Made by a program: the position numbers and the translations under genes
Assembly: GCA_016745215.1 (NCBI GenBank)
Contig: CP050890.1
Span: forward strand, 1,550,001-1,614,000
Length of the DNA stretch: 64,000 nt
Origin: Thiohalocapsa sp. PB-PSB1
GTDB taxonomy: Bacteria > Pseudomonadota > Gammaproteobacteria > Chromatiales > Chromatiaceae
Direction: 5' to 3'
Notes under the pieces: model-generated
The model's input: the letters and a program-made list of their open reading frames with translations, nothing else
The model's database searches: none
What the model was told of the DNA's origin: nothing
Shown: one piece after another, positions 41,338 through 49,789 of the stretch
Layout of the letters: the number at the start of each line of letters is the position of its first letter
Numbering within the stretch: position 1 is the stretch's first letter

Positions 41338-42270
41338 TCAAAGCGCGAAGTCGCCACCGAGCGGCTCCTCGCCCTCGACCACGGGCAGCGTCAGCGTGTT
41401 GCCCAAGTGGGACCAGCCGCCGTTGTAGAGGCGCACGTCTTCGTAGCCCAGGTGCCGGAGCTGCATCCAGGCGAGGCTCATGCGGAAGCCGTCGTGGCAG
41501 TAGACGTAGATGGTCTTGTCCTTGGACAGATCTTCGTAGAGCGTGGCGAGGGCGTCGTCGTCGCGCCAGATCTGGGCTTGGGCGTCGGTGCCGTCGAGGC
41601 TGACCACATTGCCCGCGCCGGGGATGTGGCCGCCGGAGATGGAGTGGCGGATCGCCTTGCCGGTGTACATGTCGCGCGGGCGGGCATCGAGCAGGACCAC
41701 GCCGGGATCGCGGCGGGAGACGACGTCGTCGTAGACGTCGGTCCACTCCACCAGCAGAGCGGCATCGGCCTCCTTGAGGGTGACGTTGCCCGGCTCGCGC
41801 GTAACCGGCTCCTGACTGAGTTCGTTGAACGCGCTCCATTCCACCGTGCCGCCATCGAGCAGCTTGACCTGCTCCATCGGGAAGCCGTACAGCGCGAGCA
41901 AGAAATACAGGCGCGAGGCGAGCGCCGTGCGCGAGTCGTCATAGAGCACCAGCGTGGAATCATCGCTGATGCCCCAGCGGCGCAGCGTGGCCTGGAAGGC
42001 GTCCTTGGACGGAAAACGCATCAACAAATTGGCGGTGTTGTCGCCGAGGTCCTTGAAACGCTGGACCTGCACCGCCCCGGGGATGTGGCCGACGGTGAAA
42101 TAGCGGTGCGGGTGATAGCGCACCTCCAACACCACCAGGTTGTCGTCCTCGATGTGTTCGGCGAGCCAGTCGGCATTGACGAGGTAGGCCGGGGCGGCAT
42201 GGGCCGGGGCGGCGCCCAGTACGGCGACAAGTAGTAGCAAGTTAATCGATCGGAACATGGATGCGCTCAT
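41338..42270 (-). CDS. periplasmic rhodanese-like sulfurtransferase
   Basis: The 310 aa protein has a signal peptide (residues about 5-26, cleaved near AHAAPAY) and two rhodanese domains. The first (residues 30-150, YHPHRYFTVGHIPGAVQVQR) lacks a catalytic cysteine; the second carries it in IYVYCHDGFRMSLAW near residue 255. It should transfer sulfur from thiosulfate or similar donors in the periplasm. It sits within the arsenic operon, where sulfur transfer could make thioarsenicals, but this is inference. ATGs at codons 1 and 5 are both possible starts. Confidence 0.85.
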   Translation of the reverse strand: MSASMFRSINLLLLVAVLGAAPAHAAPAYLVNADWLAEHIEDDNLVVLEVRYHPHRYFTVGHIPGAVQVQRFKDLGDNTANLLMRFPSKDAFQATLRRWGISDDSTLVLYDDSRTALASRLYFLLALYGFPMEQVKLLDGGTVEWSAFNELSQEPVTREPGNVTLKEADAALLVEWTDVYDDVVSRRDPGVVLLDARPRDMYTGKAIRHSISGGHIPGAGNVVSLDGTDAQAQIWRDDDALATLYEDLSKDKTIYVYCHDGFRMSLAWMQLRHLGYEDVRLYNGGWSHLGNTLTLPVVEGEEPLGGDFAL

Positions 42271-42274
42271 GGAT

Positions 42275-42733
42275 TCAACGGGTAAACGGGACCGGCATCA
42301 TCGGCACGCAGCAGGCGCTTCCCGCGCAATCCTGGTTGGCAAGGGCAGGTTCTTGGTCGTCGCCGAAGGTCGGGATCGACTCCAGGGTGTGGAATGCCTC
42401 CCAGGGGATGCCCTGGGGGTCCTGCAACCAGTACTTGTCCGAGCGTGCATAGCAGCACCCGGCCGATTGCTGCTCGGCGCCGCTGATATCGCCGGCCTCT
42501 AGGCGCGCACGCAGGGCCGCGAGCCCCTCATCGCTGTCGGCTTGAATGCCGACATGGTCCAGGCCCGGTGTGCGGCCACGATCGGAGATCGCAAAATTGA
42601 CTGCCGGGTCGGCGAGCTTCCACTTCGCGTAGTCGCTCTTGATCACGTTCGGCTCGGCGCCGAACAGCGCGGAGTAGAAGCGGATATTTGCCTCCAGGTC
42701 ATCGACCGCGATGTGAATATGCATGCGTGCCAT
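42275..42733 (-). CDS. arsI: ArsI/CadI family metalloenzyme
   Basis: The 152 aa protein is a vicinal-oxygen-chelate fold enzyme of the ArsI/CadI group. ArsI cleaves the carbon-arsenic bond of trivalent organoarsenicals using iron and oxygen. Metal-ligand candidates are His in MHIHIAVDDL, His in GLDHVGIQ and Glu in GIPWEAFHT. The vicinal cysteines that hold As(III) are in SAGCCYARSDKYWLQDPQG, and GSACC is at the C-terminus. It lies between the rhodanese and Acr3 genes. Confidence 0.85.
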   Translation of the reverse strand: MARMHIHIAVDDLEANIRFYSALFGAEPNVIKSDYAKWKLADPAVNFAISDRGRTPGLDHVGIQADSDEGLAALRARLEAGDISGAEQQSAGCCYARSDKYWLQDPQGIPWEAFHTLESIPTFGDDQEPALANQDCAGSACCVPMMPVPFTR

Positions 42734-42754
42734 GGTTGAGTCCTCGTCTGTGTA

Positions 42755-43837
42755 TCAGGTTTGCGCGGTGCGACGTTCATACCAGCCCTTGCTGCGGTTG
42801 ACGATGGCGACCACCGAGAGCATGACGGGCACCTCCACCAGCACGCCCACCACGGTGGCGAGCGCCGCGCCGGAGTTGAAGCCGAATAGGCTGATGGCCG
42901 CGGCCACCGCCAACTCGAAGAAGTTGCTGGCACCGATCAACGCCGAGGGTGCCGCGACGCAATGAGCCTCGCCGACCTGTCGGTTGAGCAGATAGGCCAG
43001 ACCGGAGTTGAAATAGACCTGGATCAGGATCGGCACCGCGAGCATCGCGATGATCAGGGGTTGCGCCAAGATCTGCTCACCCTGAAAGCCGAACAACAGC
43101 ACCAGTGTCGCCAGCAGGGCCACCAGGGAGATCGGTTGCAGGCGCTCCAGAAACCGTTGCAGCGCCGACTCGCCGCCCTTTGCCAACAGTCGCTTGCGCC
43201 ACCAATGCGCGAAGGCGACCGGAATGACGATATAGAGCACCACGGAGAGGAACAGGGTGCCCCAGGGCACGGTGATCGCCGACAGCCCCAGCAGCAACCC
43301 GACGATGGGCGCGAAGGCGAAGATCATGATGGTGTCGTTGAGCGCCACCTGGGTCAAGGTGAAGTGAGGCTCGCCGTTGGAGAGGTTGCTCCAGACGAAG
43401 ACCATTGCCGTGCAGGGCGCCGCCGCCAGAATGATCAGCCCGGCCACGTAGGAGTCGAGCAGCGAAGCCGGGAGGTAGGGGGCGAAGATGTGACGGATGA
43501 AGAGCCAGCCCAGCAGGGCCATCGAGAACGGCTTGACCGCCCAGTTGACGAACAGGGTCACGCCGACGCCGCGCCAATGCTCGCGCACCCGATGCAGGGC
43601 CGCGAAATCGATCTTGAGCAGCATCGGCACGATCATCAGCCAGATCAGCACCGCCACGGGCAGGTTGACCTGGGCCACCTCCAGCGCGCCGATGGACTGG
43701 AAGACACTCGGGAGGAAGTGCCCGAGGGTGATCCCGGCGACGATGCAGAGCGCGACCCATAGGGTGAGCCAACGCTCGAAGACGCCGAGCTTCGCGCCCG
43801 CGGCCTGCTTGGCCGTGACCTCGCATTGCGCGCTCAT
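42755..43837 (-). CDS. acr3: Acr3-type arsenite efflux pump
   Basis: The 360 aa membrane protein has ten predicted helices. It exports arsenite using the proton gradient. Family landmarks are LPVAVLIWLMIVPMLLKIDF near residue 58, the conserved cysteine in AAPCTAMVFVWSNLSNGEP near residue 140, and VALNDTIMIFAFAPIVGLLLG. It overlaps the upstream FAD-oxidoreductase stop by four bases, so the two are translationally coupled. Confidence 0.93.
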   Translation of the reverse strand: MSAQCEVTAKQAAGAKLGVFERWLTLWVALCIVAGITLGHFLPSVFQSIGALEVAQVNLPVAVLIWLMIVPMLLKIDFAALHRVREHWRGVGVTLFVNWAVKPFSMALLGWLFIRHIFAPYLPASLLDSYVAGLIILAAAPCTAMVFVWSNLSNGEPHFTLTQVALNDTIMIFAFAPIVGLLLGLSAITVPWGTLFLSVVLYIVIPVAFAHWWRKRLLAKGGESALQRFLERLQPISLVALLATLVLLFGFQGEQILAQPLIIAMLAVPILIQVYFNSGLAYLLNRQVGEAHCVAAPSALIGASNFFELAVAAAISLFGFNSGAALATVVGVLVEVPVMLSVVAIVNRSKGWYERRTAQT

Positions 43838-45216
43838 GCCTCACCTCCGACCAACCGCCAGGCCTTGACCCACGCCTGGGCCGCCATCTGGACCGGGTCC
43901 CATGGGCTGCTGAGCGGCGGGGTGTAGCTGAGATCCAGGTGGTTCAGATCCTCCACGGTCATGCCGTGGTGCAGTGCCGCGGCGAAGATATCCACGCGCT
44001 TTGAGACCTCGGTGCCGTAATGGCCGATGATCTGGGCGCCTAGCAGGCGGCCGGTGCTGCGCTCGCCGGTGATGCGGATCAGCATCTCCTTGGCGCCCGG
44101 ATAGTAGACCTTGTGGTCCCAATGGGTGCTGTCCGCGGAGAACGGCTCGATGTCCGCCGCGCGGGCGTCGCGGTCGTGCAGCCCAGTGCGCGCGATCACC
44201 GAGTCGAACAAGCGCACCGACTGGGTGCCGAGGCTGCCCTGGAACTCCCTGCGACCGCCGACCGCGTTCTCTCCGGCAATGCGGCCCTGTTTGTGGGAGG
44301 TGGTCCCCAGCGGCAGGTAGGTGTGGCGGTCGGTGATGCGGTGCCAGGTCTCGACGCAGTCGCCTGCGGCATAGACATCCGCCAGGTTGGTTTCCATGCG
44401 CCGCGAGACCTTGAACGCGCCGTTGAGTCCGGTCTCCACCCCGGCGTCGGTGCCGAGCGTCGTCTCCGGGCGCGCGCCGATGACGACGAGCACCAGGTCG
44501 ACACGCCGCGCAAAGCCGCCGCTGCCGCGCACGGCGAGCGCGTCCCCGTCGGCGTCGATGCCCTCGATCCGAGTCTCGGTGATGACCTCGACCCCGTGCC
44601 GGCCAAGCTCGGCCCCGACCCGCGCGCCAAGGTCCGGATCGACGGTGGTCAGCACGCTCGGCATCGCCTCAACCACAGTGACGCTCAGGCCCCGTCGGGT
44701 CAGGGCCTCGGACATCTCCATGCCGATATAGCCGCCGCCGATGATCAGGACCCTTTGATGAGCTGGGCGCGGTGCGCGGGTGCGCAGGAGGTCATCGAGC
44801 GCCAGGGTGTCGCCCATCCAGCGCAGCGGAAAGACGCCGGGCAGGTCGATCCCAGGCAGGTTTGGGCGGATTGAGACCGCGCCGGTGCCGATCAAGAGCT
44901 TGTCGTAGGGCAGCGTTTCGGTTTCGCCATCCGGGCCGCGCACATCGACGCGGTGCTGTTCAGAGTCGATCCGGACTGCACGGTGCTCCAGCAGCAGCCG
45001 AATCCCATGGGCCTCGATATCGGCGGCCTTGCGATGGGCCAGGTCATCGGCCGAGGCCACCTCGCCACTGAGGAAATAGGGGATGCCGCAGATGCTGAAG
45101 TTCGGATAGCGGTCGGCGACCACCAGCGTCAGCTCGACCTCGCGATCCAGCTCGCGGGCGCGCAACGCCGCGCTGATGCCAGCGTCGCTGCCGCCGATGA
45201 TGAGAAAACGTTTCAT
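43834..45216 (-). CDS. FAD-dependent NAD(P)-disulfide oxidoreductase (CoA-disulfide-reductase-like)
   Basis: The 460 aa protein has an FAD-binding GGSDAGISAALRARELD at the N-terminus, a single active cysteine in NFSICGIPYFLSGE near residue 43, an NAD-binding RVLIIGGGYIGMEMSEALTR near residue 155, and the FAD segment VYAAGDCVETWH. These are features of NADH oxidases and CoA-disulfide reductases. It may supply thiol reducing power to the arsenic system; similar genes occur in ars operons. It overlaps acr3 and follows the PstS-like gene. Confidence 0.85.
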   Translation of the reverse strand: MKRFLIIGGSDAGISAALRARELDREVELTLVVADRYPNFSICGIPYFLSGEVASADDLAHRKAADIEAHGIRLLLEHRAVRIDSEQHRVDVRGPDGETETLPYDKLLIGTGAVSIRPNLPGIDLPGVFPLRWMGDTLALDDLLRTRAPRPAHQRVLIIGGGYIGMEMSEALTRRGLSVTVVEAMPSVLTTVDPDLGARVGAELGRHGVEVITETRIEGIDADGDALAVRGSGGFARRVDLVLVVIGARPETTLGTDAGVETGLNGAFKVSRRMETNLADVYAAGDCVETWHRITDRHTYLPLGTTSHKQGRIAGENAVGGRREFQGSLGTQSVRLFDSVIARTGLHDRDARAADIEPFSADSTHWDHKVYYPGAKEMLIRITGERSTGRLLGAQIIGHYGTEVSKRVDIFAAALHHGMTVEDLNHLDLSYTPPLSSPWDPVQMAAQAWVKAWRLVGGEA

Positions 45217-45252
45217 GGTTCGGGGCTCCTGTTTGCGCGGGCGCCTTGTCGA

Positions 45253-46320
45253 TCAGCGACCGGCGTCTTGCAGCTCGGCCAAGGCGGCCTTGACCACGCT
45301 GTACGGCAGCGGGACGTACCAGAGGGCACCGGCGTAGGACTGCCAATCGGTCAGGACCCGGCGGATCAGCTCCTCGATGGCCTTGCCCTTGGCGGGGTCG
45401 TCACCATTGCCGGAACGCAGCAGCGCCCAGGTGTAGGTGACGATGGGATAGGAGCGTGCACTGGCCGGGTCGATGATGACGACGGAGAGGTCCTCCGGGA
45501 TCGCGTCCGAGCCTCCGGCCAAGGCGCGCTGACCAGTTTCAGTGTTCGGGGCGACGAAGCCGCCGCCGCGGTTCTCCAGCCAGGCCAGCGGCAGGTGCAG
45601 GCGCTGGGCGAAGCCGGCCTCGACATAACCGATGGAGCCCTCGGTGAGCTTAATCCGCCCTGCGACGCCCTCGTTACCGCGCGCGAGCATGGTCCCACCG
45701 GGCCAGTCGATCCGCTTGCCGACCCCGGCGTCCCACTGGTCGCTGATCGCGGCCAGGTGGTTGGTGAAGGCGAAGGTGGTGCCGCTCGAGTCCTGACGGG
45801 CGACCACTTGGATCAGCTTGTGGGGCAGCGCAACGCCGGGGTTGGCGGCGGCGATGCGCGGATCATCCCAACGGTGCAGAGCACCGCGGAAGATATCCGC
45901 ATAGACATCGCGCGGCAGATTCAGCGGCCCGGCGACATCGGGCAGGTTGTAAGCGATGGCGATCATGCCGGCGGTGACCGGGAGCTGCAGGTAGGGACCT
46001 CCGACCGTGGCGGCCTCGTCCGCGCGCAGCGGCGCATCTGTTGCACCGATATCCACGGTGCCGGCGAGGAAGCGATCAATGCCCTCACCGCTGCCCACGG
46101 AGTCGTAGCTGAGCGATAGGTCCGCGTGATCCTCGGTGTAGACCTCGAACCACTTGTTGAACATGGGCGCGGCGAACGACGAGCCGGCGCCGGTGATGTG
46201 CATGGGGGAATCGTCGGTGGCAGAAACCGTGGGCTCGTTCTCGGCGGACTGTTCGCATCCGCCGAGAACGAGCACAGAGGCCAGGCAGACGACGACAAGG
46301 TGGGGAACGCGCAAGTTCAT
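45253..46320 (-). CDS. PstS-like phosphate-binding lipoprotein
   Basis: The product is about 355 aa, starting at the ATG at 46320 (MNLRVPHLVV), since a lipoprotein signal follows at once: LASVLVLGGCEQS with the lipid cysteine near residue 22. The mature protein has ITGAGSSFAAPMFNKWFEVY, SYDSVGSGEGIDRF and RQDSSGTTFAFTNHL, the phosphate-binding elements of PstS. No other pst genes are nearby. In arsenic islands such proteins may bind phosphate in preference to arsenate, or arsenate itself; this cannot be told from sequence. Confidence 0.85.
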   Translation of the reverse strand: MNLRVPHLVVVCLASVLVLGGCEQSAENEPTVSATDDSPMHITGAGSSFAAPMFNKWFEVYTEDHADLSLSYDSVGSGEGIDRFLAGTVDIGATDAPLRADEAATVGGPYLQLPVTAGMIAIAYNLPDVAGPLNLPRDVYADIFRGALHRWDDPRIAAANPGVALPHKLIQVVARQDSSGTTFAFTNHLAAISDQWDAGVGKRIDWPGGTMLARGNEGVAGRIKLTEGSIGYVEAGFAQRLHLPLAWLENRGGGFVAPNTETGQRALAGGSDAIPEDLSVVIIDPASARSYPIVTYTWALLRSGNGDDPAKGKAIEELIRRVLTDWQSYAGALWYVPLPYSVVKAALAELQDAGR

Positions 46321-46641
46321 GGATGCTCCTCGGATAGGCTCAGCTTGAATCTGGAGCACAGTATATATGATTATCGGAATATTTGTGTTACGGAATGTCG
46401 TGCGATGGTACGTTGGCGGTTCGAAGCGGCTATGCGGCCAGGGGTCACGCGGCGAGGTGGCACCGACGATCGTCGCGGGCGATGCCGCACGCCCGGATCA
46501 GGCAAGTGCGAGAAATCGAGAGCGTTGCGCCATCGGCGCTCTTCGGGACGCGCTCGAACGAGCGGCCGAAGCGCGAAGCTTGGAGGGTGTTACCGCCGAG
46601 GAGAATGTCCTGTTTTCAGGCAGAAGGACGGATGGCGACAA
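46321..46641 (-). promoter_or_regulatory. leader and possible second ArsR-controlled promoter of the arsenic operon
   Basis: This 321-base gap between arsR and the PstS-like gene has no gene of its own. On the minus strand, GATAATCATATATACTGTG (about 46358-46376) is AT-rich and shares a CATATAT core with the region before arsR. It is a plausible -10 region and operator for the downstream genes. The assignment rests only on similarity between the two sites. Confidence 0.4.
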
Positions 46642-46989
46642 TCAGGCGCAACGTGCAGCGCCGGGTCGATTCACCATCGCGGCGAGGCCGGCCTCGTCCT
46701 CGGCGAACGGAGAAGAAGCGGCGGTTCCGGACGTCGTCTCGTCGAGCACGACCCTGGCCCAGGACGGCAGTGCCGGATTGATGCTGTAGTAGACCCAGAG
46801 CCCCTCGCGACGGTCGCTCACGATACCCAGCTCGCGCAGCTGGGCCAGGTGGCGCGAGATGTGCGGCTGGCTCGCACCGAGCGCGTGAGTCAGCTCGCAC
46901 ACGCACAGTTCGGTGTGGCGCGACAAGAGCACCAGGCAGCGAAGACGCGTGTCGTTCGCCAAGGCAGAGAAGAATTCGGTTGCTTTCAT
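46642..46989 (-). CDS. arsR: ArsR/SmtB family arsenic repressor
   Basis: The 115 aa protein starts at the ATG at 46989 (MKATEFFSALAND). It is a winged helix repressor; the recognition region is SQPHISRHLAQLRELGIVSD and the wing is DRREGLWVYYSI. The metalloid-binding cysteines are in ELCVCELTHAL (Cys29 and Cys31), the classical ArsR site at the start of the DNA-binding helix. It probably releases DNA when As(III) binds, turning on itself and the leftward operon. The C-terminal 30 residues are polar and variable. Confidence 0.9.
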   Translation of the reverse strand: MKATEFFSALANDTRLRCLVLLSRHTELCVCELTHALGASQPHISRHLAQLRELGIVSDRREGLWVYYSINPALPSWARVVLDETTSGTAASSPFAEDEAGLAAMVNRPGAARCA

Positions 46990-47009
46990 GCTTCTAATAT
47001 ACTGCAAAC

Positions 47010-47028
47010 CATATATGTCGGTACCGAC
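47010..47028. promoter_or_regulatory. candidate ArsR operator upstream of arsR
   Basis: Just before the arsR start are two overlapping palindromes: CATATATG (47010-47017) and GTCGGTACCGAC (47017-47028). Their position, about 20-40 bases before the ATG, suits an autorepressor site. Confidence 0.45.
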
Positions 47029-47353
47029 CAGTAAGTGACGGTGAAGTGGCGGCTGGTGACACGAGTGCTGGGTCGCCCCCTGGCCTTTCTGGGGTAGGAC
47101 ATAAAGGAGGTCGCTCATGTGGGCTCTAAGGTGAGGACGTGATACAGCACGTTGATTTCCAACGGGACTATTATCTGTTCACCTTGTGTCCCATATGAGC
47201 CAAAATAAAACGCGAGCATCTGACACTGCGGACGCGAATTAAACGTTTGACTCGAAAACAATTTGTTTCTCTAAACTCGAGAAAATGCATGATATCGTGA
47301 TCGGCCTGTTTATTAATCGGTATGAATTTGGACTGCCCGTATAATATCCAAAT
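47029..47353. other. divergent intergenic region
   Basis: Over 300 bases lie between the arsR upstream region and the broken gene at 47354. It is AT-rich toward the right, with TATAAT at 47340-47345. No gene is seen, and the missing signal-peptide end of the following gene is not here. Confidence 0.35.
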
Positions 47354-47840
47354 TTGAAGCACGACCCGGGACTTTTCGACCCCATCTGGTTCGATCCAGA
47401 CTGGGCGAGCGGCTACGAGTATGCCGCCGATGGCGCCCGAATCGGGTTGATCACCCTGCCGGGGCCTGCCGTTGGAATGCCGCAAATCGGCGATAACCTA
47501 TTTGATCTTTGGCTCTATGACGATCTTGTCGGTGACTACGCGGACAGCGGAATCGATCTGGTCGGAGGAATCACCTTCGAAGTCGGCCTGCTGGACCCGA
47601 GCGGGCTGGAGCGTTTCCAGATCCGCGGCATCGATGCCTCAGCAATGCTCGACTCGGATGACCCAACTGCCTTCCCCACAGGTCTTTCGACCATTGAGCC
47701 CGGTATATTGCGTCTGACGCAAAGGGCCTTGCTGTCGGAGCCACCCACCCACCTGGCTGCTGCTCGCCCTTGGTCCGCTGGCGTTCGCGCTCCTGCGCCC
47801 ACGAGGGAAAAGCATTCAAGTCTCGGCGATAACAAGCTGA
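47354..47840 (+). pseudogene. PEP-CTERM-type exported protein, 5' truncated and frameshifted
   Basis: The frame encodes FDPIWFDPDWASGYEYAADG, DNLFDLWLYDDL and GLERFQIRGIDASAMLDSDD, features I associate with PEP-CTERM exported proteins. There is no signal peptide, and the only start is a TTG without a good ribosome-binding site, so the 5' end is probably lost. At 47741-47753 the run CCACCCACCCACC shifts the frame. With one CCAC unit removed, the reading becomes EPPTW LLLALGPLAFALLRPRG, the typical EP motif, membrane helix and basic end of a PEP-CTERM tail, ending at a TGA at 47838-47840. In the present frame the tail is lost and the ORF ends at 47848. Confidence 0.6.
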
Positions 47841-47848
47841 GCCATTGA

Positions 47849-48301
47849 TCAGAAGGTTCTCAAATGCCAACATGCCTAGGATCGGCGGCCTGCCGGAGAT
47901 CCTGCAACGCAGCGCATTGGAACGCGCGCTCGACGTTGCCGTCAAACAGGGCTATATGCGGCTATCGGGATTTATCGAGCGTTGTATTGGTCCTAATGTG
48001 TTGCGCCACAAGGCGCCGCGGCGTTAATGGCAGAGATTGCTTCAATTTGCCGTGTATTATTGTAAAAATACTTGAAAAAACTTTCTTAAACTATTAATCT
48101 CAGATCGCAAAATTTGCATGCTTTACTCCTATCCGCAGCATTGGTTCGACCGAGGGCGCGAAGCTGCAATCCATTTTTCAATCATCGAGATCAGTAGCAC
48201 AGATGACGCAAAAAGCTACCACGATCGGTAACTGGAGCGCGATCGAGAACATACCCGATGGCCAGACACATCCTAGCCATAGAGCCTCTGACCGTGACAA
48301 T
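47849..48301. other. intergenic, nothing recognised
   Basis: About 450 bases before the L,D-transpeptidase. AT-rich around 48050-48110. No gene or terminator was confidently seen. Confidence 0.35.
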
Positions 48302-48823
48302 ATGACTCGCCTGCTGGTTCTAATATCAATGCTGGTTTTTGGCGCGATTTCATTCACAGGTTGTGCGTCGAAGCCGGAGCCGACGGTGAGTCGGATGATC
48401 GACAGCGTAGTGGTGCGCAAAGGCAAACGCCAGATGGAATTGATCAAAGACGGGGAGGTTTATCGCAGTTATAGCATCTCGCTCGGCGATAACCCGCGTG
48501 GCCACAAGATGGCCGAGGGTGACGAGCGTACACCGGAAGGTGACTATATTCTCGACTGGCGTAATCCGCGCAGCAGCTTCTACAAGTCGATTCATGTGTC
48601 CTACCCGAACGAACGCGATCGCGCCTTTGCCCGCGCCATGGGCTTTAGTCCAGGCGGCATGATCATGATTCACGGGCGTCCCAACTGGCTGACCTCGGCC
48701 AAGGTCGCGAAGGAGTACGACGGACGCGACTGGACCGATGGCTGCATTGCCGTCACCAATCCGGAGATGGATGAAATCTGGCGCTTGGTTCGCAACGGCA
48801 CACCGATTCGTATTTTACCTTGA
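48302..48823 (+). CDS. L,D-transpeptidase, lipoprotein form (YkuD domain)
   Basis: The 173 aa protein starts at the ATG at 48302 (MTRLLVLISM), because a lipoprotein signal follows (LVFGAISFTGCASKPEP, lipid Cys near residue 20). The YkuD domain has GHKMAEGDERTPEGDYILDW, MIMIHGRPNW and the catalytic DWTDGCIAVTNPEMDE. The residue before Gly-Cys is Asp rather than His as in the usual SHGC, which may alter activity. It is a paralogue of the protein encoded at 9836-10456 but membrane-attached by lipid. The likely role is cell-wall crosslinking. Confidence 0.85.
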   Translation: MTRLLVLISMLVFGAISFTGCASKPEPTVSRMIDSVVVRKGKRQMELIKDGEVYRSYSISLGDNPRGHKMAEGDERTPEGDYILDWRNPRSSFYKSIHVSYPNERDRAFARAMGFSPGGMIMIHGRPNWLTSAKVAKEYDGRDWTDGCIAVTNPEMDEIWRLVRNGTPIRILP

Positions 48824-48979
48824 CCTGGCGTAACCGCACTTGACCGTACCATGCTGCGCCCGAGATCCTATCCTGGGATACCACACAGAATCGGTCTCTG
48901 CCTCGATAACGGATGCGGACACCTGCACCATCAGCAGTGCAAGGTCAAATTTTGTTCAGCCTCGATCGAGTAACGTACT

Positions 48980-49096
48980 ATGTGGACGATTCTGTTTTGG
49001 ATCATCGTGGGCATCATCATCGGTTGGAATTTGCCGCAACCCGAGTGGGCCAAGTCGCTTCAAGACCGAGTGATGAGAGCACTCAGGGGACGTTAG
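48980..49096 (+). CDS. very small membrane protein, 38 aa
   Basis: An ATG at 48980 opens a 38-codon frame: MWTILFWIIVGIIIGWNLPQ, then PEWAKSLQDRVMRALRGR. It has one clean membrane helix with a Gly-rich face and a basic amphipathic tail. Such tiny helix-plus-tail proteins occur as conserved small genes in proteobacteria. No ribosome-binding site is obvious, so expression is not certain, but the composition is far from random. Confidence 0.5.
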   Translation: MWTILFWIIVGIIIGWNLPQPEWAKSLQDRVMRALRGR

Positions 49097-49546
49097 AGAC
49101 AAACTTGTTCATTTGCGCTTTCAAGCGGTCATTGCCCACGCAATGTGCCGGCCTGCCCGCTGGACATGAAAATGGCGGTCTTGATCATCACCGGCCTAGA
49201 GGACTGGTCTGCACAGCGGTCTCTACAGCTATGCTGTTGATTGCTGAGGTCCGCTGTGCGGAACACCAGGCATTCGAGCGGGAAGCGGTGCAAACCTTGC
49301 TCAAGGCCGGACGAGAAGACAAGCCAGGCGGTCTGTTTTTCGACAGAAAGCGCCTCGGTAGGCGACCCAATCTGCACTGGCCGCGGGGCGAAAAAGACCA
49401 TGAATCCATAACCCAAATCGGCGACAAGACATTGAAGTAACCAAGAGATCGATCGACCGAGAGCACGCAAGAAAAGAACATTTCGACACGGCTCAGCACA
49501 TGCTGGGCAGTTTGCACAACTCGTCTAGCAACTCGCTCCATTTATC
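49097..49546. other. intergenic with a dispersed repeat
   Basis: About 450 bases. Positions 49303-49354 match 24168-24224 (AAGGCCGGACGAGAAGACAA and GGCGGTCTGTTTTTCGACAG). A frame through the repeat is open on both strands, but I see no known protein in it. Confidence 0.45.
49303..49354. repeat. dispersed repeat shared with 24168-24224
   Basis: Same ordered blocks as the copy at 24168, without the six-base insertion. Both lie in intergenic DNA. Confidence 0.5.
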
Positions 49547-49789
49547 ATGCATTGTTGGGCCAATTCTTTGTTTTATGCCGTCGTAACGGTACTGGCCATC
49601 GGCCAAATCCTGGTGGCCTGCGGTCAGACAGGGGATCTCTACCTGCCCGAGGATAAGGCTGCCGGCTCCGCGCCGCAGACTGTACCATCGACTCCGGTGC
49701 CAGATCCCCTTGGCGAGGGACTGGAGGCGATCGAAGACATTCCAGACGCAACCCCGGGGCCAGTCTCACCTTCAGCTGAGGGGCTGTGA
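49547..49789 (+). CDS. lptM: LptM (YifL)-like outer-membrane lipoprotein
   Basis: The 80 aa product has a lipoprotein signal ending in ILVACGQTGDLYLPED. The CG..G.LYLP motif right after the lipid cysteine is the hallmark of LptM/YifL, which helps mature the LPS translocon LptD/E. A Pro-rich tail follows, longer than in Escherichia coli. The position directly before lysA and near dapF is the usual gammaproteobacterial arrangement. The stop overlaps the lysA GTG. Confidence 0.85.
   Translation: MHCWANSLFYAVVTVLAIGQILVACGQTGDLYLPEDKAAGSAPQTVPSTPVPDPLGEGLEAIEDIPDATPGPVSPSAEGL

Noticed and set aside
40921..46119. Long plus-strand open frames (437 and 388 codons) opposite the arsenic genes
   Set aside because: They lie opposite rhodanese, phosphatase, FAD oxidoreductase and PstS-like genes that have recognised motifs. 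No motif is seen in the shadow frames.
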